From Halobacteriaceae archaeon Tc-Br11_E2g27 (GTDB taxonomy: Archaea; Halobacteriota; Halobacteria; Halobacteriales; Haloarculaceae): 6,978 nt of DNA. A program made the translations under genes and the position numbers. Each line of letters starts with the position of its first letter. Position 1 is the first letter of the stretch. Location of the stretch: positions 1 through 6,978 of the forward strand of contig LKNH01000137.1 of assembly GCA_001564135.1 (NCBI GenBank). The letters are read 5' to 3'. Of the stretch, positions 1 to 4,687 are shown piece after piece. The notes under the pieces are model-generated. The model ran no database searches, was not told the DNA's origin, and saw only the letters and a program-made list of their open reading frames with translations.

Positions 1-91
1 ACTGTACCGTCGAATCAAACAGTGACAGACATCCCGAGATGGATACTATCGTTCCGGCACAACTGGCAGCGAGGAACTGGCGCCGGTTCAT
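1..91 (-). CDS. N-terminus of a Tat-exported lipoprotein (partial, runs off the left edge)
   Basis: Reading the minus strand from the ATG at 91-89 gives 30 codons of a typical haloarchaeal secretion signal. Twin arginines (R3-R4, in NRRQFLAA) are followed by a hydrophobic stretch and a lipobox I18-S19-G20-C21, then polar residues. The family role of such a signal is export of a folded protein by the Tat pathway and lipid anchoring at C21 on the outer face of the membrane. The start is well fixed: reading upstream in frame there is a stop after five codons and no other start. A weak purine-rich ribosome-binding-like stretch (cagga) lies before the ATG. The gene follows the glutaredoxin-like gene by 58 bases on the same strand with no T-run between them, so the two may be cotranscribed. 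The mature protein is outside the window and its function cannot be told. An open frame on the plus strand across this site is a shadow. Confidence 0.8.
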   Translation of the reverse strand, partial: MNRRQFLAASCAGTIVSISGCLSLFDSTVQ

Positions 92-149
92 ATTTTCAAT
101 CCTGAAAGTTCACGCGTCAGAGATAGTTGTTTTGACTGTACCAGTAATC

Positions 150-419
150 TTACGAAGCCGTTGTCTCACCTTCTTCATTGTCGCCGTAGTTTGTCTCAAG
201 AAAATCAATAATCTGTGCTGATTCGGCCATCGTCGCCCCGTAGTTCTCGTCGACGAGCACCGGGACGACCCGCTGGCCAGAGACACGTTTGACTTCGTTT
301 CGGCGGGAGTGTAATCCCTCAACCCAGACGCTTTCGAAATCGAGGTCGAGGTCATCGAGTTTGTCGACGACGAACTCACAGAACGGACAGCCTTCGAGCC
401 GGTAGAGCGTGCGTGACAT
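150..419 (-). CDS. Glutaredoxin-like / GST N-terminal-domain protein
   Basis: This is a complete 89-residue protein with a single thioredoxin-fold domain of glutaredoxin type. The redox motif C11-P12-F13-C14 follows the first beta strand (TLYRLEGCPFC). The cis-proline is P53 in RVVPVLVD, and M64-A-E-S67 occupies the place of the thiol-ligand helix start. Length and motif order fit small glutaredoxins; a Glu-rich tail ends the protein. No signal peptide is visible, so it should act in the cytoplasm as a thiol-disulfide oxidoreductase. Haloarchaea generally use gamma-glutamylcysteine rather than glutathione, so the natural co-thiol is probably that, by inference. The ATG at 419 lies about 27 bases from the centre of a TATA-like box, which supports this start and a leaderless mRNA. 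It is transcribed divergently from the S9 peptidase and precedes a Tat lipoprotein gene. Annotation pipelines may call it a glutathione S-transferase N-terminal-domain protein. Confidence 0.88.
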   Translation of the reverse strand: MSRTLYRLEGCPFCEFVVDKLDDLDLDFESVWVEGLHSRRNEVKRVSGQRVVPVLVDENYGATMAESAQIIDFLETNYGDNEEGETTAS

Positions 420-441
420 ACCCGTGACAACGGTGAGATGG

Positions 442-450
442 CTATTAAAC
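442..450 (-). promoter_or_regulatory. TATA-type promoter of the glutaredoxin-like gene
   Basis: On the minus strand this reads GTTTAATAG, an archaeal TATA-like box. Its centre is about 27 bases before the ATG at 419, so transcription should begin at or next to the start codon, giving a leaderless mRNA as is common in haloarchaea. Assigned by eye from spacing and composition. Confidence 0.55.
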
Positions 451-480
451 GATTGGTCGGCCCGAAACTCACCCCTGGGA

Positions 481-490
481 GTTTAGTTAA
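481..490 (+). promoter_or_regulatory. TATA-type promoter of the S9 peptidase gene
   Basis: GTTTAGTTAA is an AT-rich box centred about 25-26 bases before the ATG at 511, the distance expected for a leaderless transcript. A possible BRE-like stretch, CCGAAACTC, lies at 462-470, somewhat far upstream. The spacing favours ATG 511 over the in-frame TTG at 505. It is back-to-back with the minus-strand box at 442-450, so a regulator binding between them could affect both genes. Confidence 0.5.
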
Positions 491-510
491 TTCCTTCCGA
501 ACAGTTGTCC

Positions 511-2379
511 ATGTCCGAGTCAGAAGAACTCGATATTCTCGAAGCGCTGGCGAACTTACCGACGATGGCACATCCAGTCGCCTCTCCGGACGGCGACCGG
601 GTGGCGCTCTATTACGATATTAGCGGTCGAAACGAACTGCACGTTCTCGATGTCGAATCAGGGGAGCTCACACAGTGGTCAGATGGGCAGGTCCCACGAA
701 ACGCCCGCTGGTTCGTCGACTGGACCGCCGACGGCGAACGCGTCCTCTTTCATCTCGATGACGATGGCAACGAACAGAACGACATCCACGTTATCGACGA
801 GACAGGAGCAACGGAAGCCGTCGTCGAAATCGACGGGCAGGCCATCTTGAGCGATGCAACGGACGAGTTCATCTATTTCGCCTCCAGCCGCGATGGGCAG
901 ATGAACCTCTATCGGCAGGCCTTCGACGCCGACGAACCTGAAAAGCTCACTGAGTACGAGCGGGCTGTCTGGGGAGGGGAACTCTCGCCAACGGAAGACA
1001 GCATCGCCTATTCGACGAACGAAACGGATGATTTCGACAACAAGGATGTCTACGTGGCGAATGCTGATGGCACGAACCCAGGGAATCTGGAGATTGGTGA
1101 GGTTGGTGCCGAAGCCGCCCCGAACGATTGGGGTCCCGACGGAGAGCGACTTCTAGTGACCGACAATACCGAAGACCTCGGCCGTCTCGGGGTTTACGAC
1201 CTCGAAAGCGACGAAATTAGTTGGCTCGGTAACGGACGCTACGAGGAAAGCGGCGAAGTATTTTTGCCTGATGGCAAACGGGTGCTCGGCACTCGCTCAC
1301 GAGATGCCGAAACGATTCCAATCGTCTACGATCTTGAAACCGGCGAGGGACGAGAGCTTGACCTTCCTGCTGGCGTCGCCAGCTTTGGGATGTGGGGGTA
1401 TCCGGTGCTTGATGATGACCGAGTTCTCGTGACGCATACGACACCGACGACCCGACCGGAGTTGCTTGAGTACGACCTCTCGACCGACGAGTACGAGGTA
1501 CTCGTTGAGGCTGAGTATGGTCCGTTCGAACCGGACGATTTCGCCGACCTTGAGTACTTTACCGTGGATTCAGATGGCGTCCCCGAGACCCGACAGGCTG
1601 CCGTCGAACACGAGCCATACGAGGAACTCGAAATTGAGGCGATGCTCTATGATTCGGGACAGCGACCATCCCCACTCATCGTCAATCCACACGGTGGGCC
1701 AAGAGCCCGCGATACGAAGTCATTCGACCTCTACTCGCAGGTGCTCGCTTCCCGTGGTTACTCCGTCTTGCAGGTGAACTACCGCGGGTCGACTGGAAAG
1801 GGCCGCGAGTTCGTCGAGACGCTCAACGACGACTGGGGTGGGGCCGAACAAGGCGATGTCGTCGTCGCTGCCGAACACGCACTGGAAACGTATGACTGGC
1901 TGGATGACGAGCGCGTTATCGTCTTTGGTGGCTCCTATGGTGGCTATTCAGCCTACTGGCAACTCGTGCAGTATCCCGACTTCTACGAGGCTGGCATCGC
2001 ATGGATTGGCCTCACAGATTTGGCAGACCAGTACGAAAACACGATGCCTCATTTCCGCACCGAGGGAATGGAAAAATATCTCGGCACCCCCGAGGAGAAT
2101 CCGGAGCTGTACGAGGAACGCTCGCCAATTACGTATATCGAGAATCTGGATGCACCGGTGCTGGTCGTCCACGGTGTCAATGACCGACGGGTACCTGTCT
2201 CACAGGCCCGCCTGTTCCGTGACGCGCTCGATGAAGCTGGCTACGAAGAAGGAACCGACTACGAGTACGAGGAACTCGGCGAAGAAGGACACGCCTCAAC
2301 AGACCAGGACCAAAAACTCCGGATGTTCCGACTGCTCGATGAGTTCCTTGCCCGTCGAATCGGGACGGAGAAGCAGTGA
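511..2379 (+). CDS. S9-family serine peptidase (prolyl oligopeptidase / acylaminoacyl peptidase-like)
   Basis: This 622-residue protein has the two-part S9 layout. An N-terminal beta-propeller of TolB/PD40-like blades covers roughly residues 15-350, with repeated patterns such as SPDGDRVALYYD and ADGERVLFHLDDD. A C-terminal alpha/beta-hydrolase covers roughly 365-620. Numbered from ATG 511, the nucleophile is S475 in GGSYGG, the acid D558 in GVNDRRVP and the base H594 in EEGHAS. The oxyanion-side motif H394-G-G-P and the NYRGSTGKGREF stretch are typical of the acylaminoacyl-peptidase branch. Such enzymes cleave short peptides admitted through the propeller; exact specificity cannot be read here. 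There is no signal peptide or membrane segment, so it is cytoplasmic. The start ATG 511 is chosen over TTG 505 from promoter spacing. Length is normal and the triad intact. The surface is very acidic, as in halophilic proteins. It is apparently monocistronic, divergent from the glutaredoxin-like gene. Confidence 0.95.
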   Translation: MSESEELDILEALANLPTMAHPVASPDGDRVALYYDISGRNELHVLDVESGELTQWSDGQVPRNARWFVDWTADGERVLFHLDDDGNEQNDIHVIDETGATEAVVEIDGQAILSDATDEFIYFASSRDGQMNLYRQAFDADEPEKLTEYERAVWGGELSPTEDSIAYSTNETDDFDNKDVYVANADGTNPGNLEIGEVGAEAAPNDWGPDGERLLVTDNTEDLGRLGVYDLESDEISWLGNGRYEESGEVFLPDGKRVLGTRSRDAETIPIVYDLETGEGRELDLPAGVASFGMWGYPVLDDDRVLVTHTTPTTRPELLEYDLSTDEYEVLVEAEYGPFEPDDFADLEYFTVDSDGVPETRQAAVEHEPYEELEIEAMLYDSGQRPSPLIVNPHGGPRARDTKSFDLYSQVLASRGYSVLQVNYRGSTGKGREFVETLNDDWGGAEQGDVVVAAEHALETYDWLDDERVIVFGGSYGGYSAYWQLVQYPDFYEAGIAWIGLTDLADQYENTMPHFRTEGMEKYLGTPEENPELYEERSPITYIENLDAPVLVVHGVNDRRVPVSQARLFRDALDEAGYEEGTDYEYEELGEEGHASTDQDQKLRMFRLLDEFLARRIGTEKQ

Positions 2380-2386
2380 TTTGATA

Positions 2387-2484
2387 TTACCTTCGTAGGA
2401 TATATCTAATATTTTCTTTGTAGGAATTAATCAAGCACTAAATTGCCTTCATAGGAAAATATTCCAGATAGTACCTTTGCGGGC
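2387..2484 (+). repeat. Four spaced copies of an imperfect palindrome, CCTTYRTAGG (candidate operator array)
   Basis: Cores lie at 2391-2400 (CTTCGTAGGA), 2416-2425 (CTTTGTAGGA), 2447-2456 (CTTCATAGGA) and 2475-2484 (CTTTGCGGGC, diverged). Start-to-start distances are 25, 31 and 28 bases. The first and third have a C before the core, giving CCTnnnnAGG half-sites in dyad; the second is TTC...GAA in dyad. All sit in AT-rich DNA between the S9 peptidase stop and the redoxin gene. The last copy abuts the TATA-like box at 2485. The pattern fits repeated binding sites for a dimeric regulator of the downstream gene. A nucleoid-protein site, or chance in low-complexity DNA, are alternatives. Confidence 0.5.
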
Positions 2485-2494
2485 GTTAAATATT
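2485..2494 (+). promoter_or_regulatory. Candidate TATA box upstream of the redoxin-like gene
   Basis: GTTAAATATT is the best TATA-like stretch before the redoxin-like gene and directly follows the last palindrome copy. It would place transcription start near 2515 and leave a 5' leader of about 70 bases. A weaker box, GTAAAAGTGT at 2531-2540, would give a leader of about 24 bases. Which is used cannot be settled by reading. Confidence 0.4.
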
Positions 2495-2584
2495 ACTAAG
2501 CGAGAGAATTGTACTATCGCTCAGCTCTGTGTAAAAGTGTTACCCCTGCCTAGGCTTTTGTTTCCGGCACGCTACTGCCTGAGT

Positions 2585-3076
2585 ATGCCACCGAAAACTG
2601 GGGAGGAGATATCTTCGTTCGAGGCGCTGTTGTGTACGGGGGAGACGTTCAATTCAACGTCGGTTCGGGATGTCTGTGAGGACGGGTGTGTGCTGGTCTT
2701 TTTCGGCTTTGCGTTCAGCGCGATTGCGGAAAACTGGTGGAAACAGTACGACAGAAAGGGGTGGGATGAGTTTCCAGTCCCGGTCTACGGTATCAGTCGG
2801 GATGGGCCGTACGCACAGAATGCGTTCATCAGATATCTCAACAGCCCGTTTTCGATGTTCTCGGATACGGATGGTCAAGCAAGCGAGGCGTTCGAGTTGC
2901 TGACTGCGCGCGAGGGGATGGCTGGAACGTCGACACCGATGCGGGCGGTGTTTGTCATTGATGGGGACAGAACAGTCGCTTACCGGTGGATTGCGGATGA
3001 TTGGATTTCGCCAGTACCCCGCAAAGAGGTCGAAGCAGCCGTCAGACGGCTGTCAGACGATGGGGAAAACATATAA
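2585..3076 (+). CDS. Redoxin-fold (AhpC/TSA-like) protein lacking the canonical peroxidatic cysteine
   Basis: This 163-residue protein has peroxiredoxin/thioredoxin-fold features: a strand-rich VLVFFGFAFS segment (residues 36-45), YGISRDGPYAQNAF in the middle, SMFSDTDG, and a late RAVFVIDGDRTVAYRW strand pair. In ordinary peroxiredoxins the segment after the third strand reads F-[TS]-x-x-C. Here it is F44-S45-A46-I47-A48, so alanine replaces the reactive cysteine, followed by an ENWW helix. The remaining cysteines are C17, C31 and C35, the last two a CxxxC pair just before the strand. I recall similar haloarchaeal proteins with SAIAENWW, so this looks like a family trait rather than a local mutation. 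Peroxidase activity is therefore doubtful; a thiol-binding or disulfide role is possible. The frame is open back to TTG 2477, but that extension crosses the promoter area, so ATG 2585 is preferred. ftsZ follows after 28 bases. Confidence 0.82.
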   Translation: MPPKTGEEISSFEALLCTGETFNSTSVRDVCEDGCVLVFFGFAFSAIAENWWKQYDRKGWDEFPVPVYGISRDGPYAQNAFIRYLNSPFSMFSDTDGQASEAFELLTAREGMAGTSTPMRAVFVIDGDRTVAYRWIADDWISPVPRKEVEAAVRRLSDDGENI

Positions 3077-3077
3077 G
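3065..3077 (+). promoter_or_regulatory. ftsZ promoter overlapping the redoxin stop codon
   Basis: GAAAAC (BRE-like) followed by ATATAAG makes a good archaeal promoter. The box centre is about 26 bases before 3100, which predicts a leader of only about five bases ahead of the ftsZ ATG at 3105. The TATA box contains the last codon and stop codon of the redoxin-like gene, so ftsZ can be transcribed independently of its neighbour despite the short gap. Confidence 0.6.
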
Positions 3078-3104
3078 ACGGCCACTGCTAAACCTGTGTA
3101 AATT

Positions 3105-4247
3105 ATGGATTCGCTAATTGACGATGCTATCGACGAGGCCGAGGAGGAACGGGAGGAAAAACAGGGTGAGACGGGGGCCACCGGGGAGCCAGCGACGTCG
3201 GGAACGATGACAGACGACGAGCTCGCGTCGATTGTCAAAGACCTCGAAACGAAAATTACTGTGGTCGGCTGTGGCGGTGCGGGTGGGAACACCGTCACCC
3301 GGATGATGGAAGAGGGAATCCACGGGGCAAAGCTTGTCGCCGCTAACACGGATGCCCAGCACCTTGTCGACGAGGTGAAATCAGATACGAAGATTCTCAT
3401 TGGAAAGAAACGAACTGGCGGCCGCGGTGCGGGTTCAGTCCCGAAAATCGGTGAAGAGGCCGCACAGGAGAACCTCGAAGATATTCAGCAATCAATCGAT
3501 GGCTCTGATATGGTCTTTGTCACGGCCGGACTCGGCGGCGGAACCGGAACGGGGGCCGCTCCCGTCGTCGCACAGGCCGCACAGGACGCTGGCGCGCTCA
3601 CGATTTCGATTGTGACGATTCCATTTACCGCAGAGGGAGAACGCCGGCGTGCGAACGCCGACGCTGGCCTCGAACGACTCCGCTCGGTCTCCGATACCGT
3701 CATCGTCGTGCCGAACGACCGCCTGCTCGATTACGCCCCCTCCATGCCGCTGCAGGACGCCTTCAAAATCTGTGACCGCGTCCTCATGCGCTCCGTAAAG
3801 GGGATGACCGAACTCATCACGAAACCCGGGCTGGTCAACGTCGACTTCGCCGACGTTCGTACCATCATGGAAAACGGCGGTGTCGCCATGATTGGTCTCG
3901 GCGAATCCGACAGCGAAAACAAAGCACAGGACTCGATTCGCTCTGCCCTCCGCTCGCCGTTGCTTGATGTCGAGTTCGACGGCGCAAACTCCGCGCTCGT
4001 CAACGTCGTCGGTGGCCCCGACATGAGCATCGAAGAGGCAGAGGGTGTCGTCGAGGAGATTCACGACCGCATCGACCCGGACGCCCGCATCATCTGGGGT
4101 GCCTCCGTCAACGACGAGTTCGAGGGCCGCATGGAGACGATGATTGTCGTCACCGGTGTCGAGAGCCCACAGATTTACGGCAAAAGCGAAGTCGAGCAAG
4201 AACGCGCCGCCAAGCAGATGGGCGACGATATCGACTACGTCGAATAA
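3105..4247 (+). CDS. ftsZ: Cell-division GTPase FtsZ, archaeal FtsZ1 type
   Basis: This 380-residue tubulin-superfamily GTPase is complete. It has an acidic N-terminal extension of about 45 residues starting MDSLIDDAIDEAEEE, typical of haloarchaeal FtsZ. The nucleotide-binding G55-C-G-G-A-G-G-N-T63 loop follows, then the tubulin signature GGGTGTG at residues 144-150. The catalytic T7 loop N245-V-D-F-A-D250 carries the two acids that complete a neighbour's active site on polymerisation. The C-terminus keeps GVESPQIYG and ends DIDYVE. GCGGAGGNT, and SALRSPLLDV preceding SANSALVNV-like sequence, match FtsZ1 as I recall it rather than FtsZ2, which has GCGGAGNNT. In Haloferax FtsZ1 helps assemble the division ring and recruits FtsZ2. 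All key residues are present. FtsZ1 genes in many haloarchaea precede secE and nusG; here a T-run and an unrelated operon follow, so this could be an extra FtsZ1-like paralogue or simply a rearranged locus. Confidence 0.96.
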   Translation: MDSLIDDAIDEAEEEREEKQGETGATGEPATSGTMTDDELASIVKDLETKITVVGCGGAGGNTVTRMMEEGIHGAKLVAANTDAQHLVDEVKSDTKILIGKKRTGGRGAGSVPKIGEEAAQENLEDIQQSIDGSDMVFVTAGLGGGTGTGAAPVVAQAAQDAGALTISIVTIPFTAEGERRRANADAGLERLRSVSDTVIVVPNDRLLDYAPSMPLQDAFKICDRVLMRSVKGMTELITKPGLVNVDFADVRTIMENGGVAMIGLGESDSENKAQDSIRSALRSPLLDVEFDGANSALVNVVGGPDMSIEEAEGVVEEIHDRIDPDARIIWGASVNDEFEGRMETMIVVTGVESPQIYGKSEVEQERAAKQMGDDIDYVE

Positions 4248-4256
4248 CGCAGTCCG

Positions 4257-4262
4257 TTTTTT
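4257..4262 (+). terminator. T-run terminator after ftsZ
   Basis: Six consecutive T residues begin 10 bases after the ftsZ stop codon, within CCGTTTTTTGTTCCG. Archaeal RNA polymerase terminates at such short T-runs without needing a hairpin, and none is evident here. It separates ftsZ from the unit that starts at 4361. Confidence 0.55.
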
Positions 4263-4331
4263 GTTCCGCCACTCCGAGAGAGCGATTGTTATCGGGAGCA
4301 ACTGTCTCATTCGAGAACTATACCAGAAACA

Positions 4332-4339
4332 GAAAAAAG
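4332..4339 (+). promoter_or_regulatory. Weak candidate promoter for the 4361 operon
   Basis: GAAAAAAG lies about 26 bases before the ATG at 4361, the position expected for a leaderless start, with GAAAC just upstream. It is not a strong TATA box. An alternative, AACTATAC at 4316-4323, would give a leader of about 15 bases. Some promoter is expected here because a terminator and about 110 non-coding bases precede the gene. Confidence 0.3.
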
Positions 4340-4360
4340 CAGTAGCGGCTAGCTCGTGAC

Positions 4361-4684
4361 ATGACGACCCCAGCGACGCTCGACCGTGTCAGCTCCACCA
4401 GCGTCGAGTTTGTCGGTACTGACTCACAGCATGGATACGTCAGTGGGTCGGAGACTGGTTCGGTGAACGTCCTCGACATTGATGGAGCGCTCACTGAGGA
4501 AATCCCGCTTGGTGACCCACTTCCCGACCGAGCGGTCGACAGCGGCGACAGCTATCACATCGGGGCAGCAACGGAGACAACCGTTGCAATCGTCTCTGCT
4601 GAGACCAGAGAGACGATTCACGAAGTTGATGTGGGCAATCCTGTCGACACGATTAGATACGCCCCGGACCAATCACGTGAGTAA
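4361..4684 (+). CDS. Short acidic protein resembling two beta-propeller blades
   Basis: This 107-residue protein is of no family I can name. It is acidic and rich in short strands, without signal peptide, membrane segment or cysteine. Two segments look like successive WD40/YVTN-type propeller blades: about residues 17-50 (FVGTDSQHGYVSGSETGSVN...) and about 63-100 (YHIGAATETTVAIVSAETRE...), each with a turn followed by a V-N-V or V-A-I-V strand. The second ends IRYAPDQ, as at the start of a further blade, and then stops at once. Closed propellers need at least four blades, so this may be a C-terminally shortened remnant, an oligomerising two-blade protein, or an intact small family. The reading frame itself is clean. 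Only three bases separate its stop from the CopC-CopD start, indicating one mRNA and probable translational coupling, and hence perhaps a role in the same copper-related pathway. Confidence 0.7.
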   Translation: MTTPATLDRVSSTSVEFVGTDSQHGYVSGSETGSVNVLDIDGALTEEIPLGDPLPDRAVDSGDSYHIGAATETTVAIVSAETRETIHEVDVGNPVDTIRYAPDQSRE

Positions 4685-4687
4685 GAA

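Noticed and set aside
2..25. A short plus-strand frame (LYRRIKQ then stop) that could be the C-terminus of an upstream gene
   Set aside because: It would overlap the Tat lipoprotein signal on the opposite strand, and seven codons carry no identifying information.
39..221. Plus-strand 60-codon open frame at the left end
   Set aside because: It overlaps, on the opposite strand, both the Tat lipoprotein signal and the 3' end of the glutaredoxin-like gene, each with clear motifs.
505..510. TTG start two codons before the S9 peptidase ATG
   Set aside because: The promoter spacing fits a leaderless transcript starting at or next to ATG 511, and ATG is the stronger initiator.
2380..2484. CRISPR interpretation of the spaced repeats
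   Set aside because: The cores are about 10 bases, diverged from one another and separated by only 15-21 bases of AT-rich DNA. CRISPR repeats are longer and nearly identical.
2477..2584. N-terminal extension of the redoxin-like protein from a TTG codon
   Set aside because: The extension is through the TATA-like boxes and is unlike the acidic, redoxin-type start beginning at ATG 2585; it is open by chance.
3492..4310. Long minus-strand open frame (272 codons) opposite ftsZ
   Set aside because: It lies almost wholly antisense to a fully supported ftsZ. Its sequence mirrors the codon pattern of the sense strand (runs such as VDDVDE/HDDDG) and has no domain logic, so it is a shadow.
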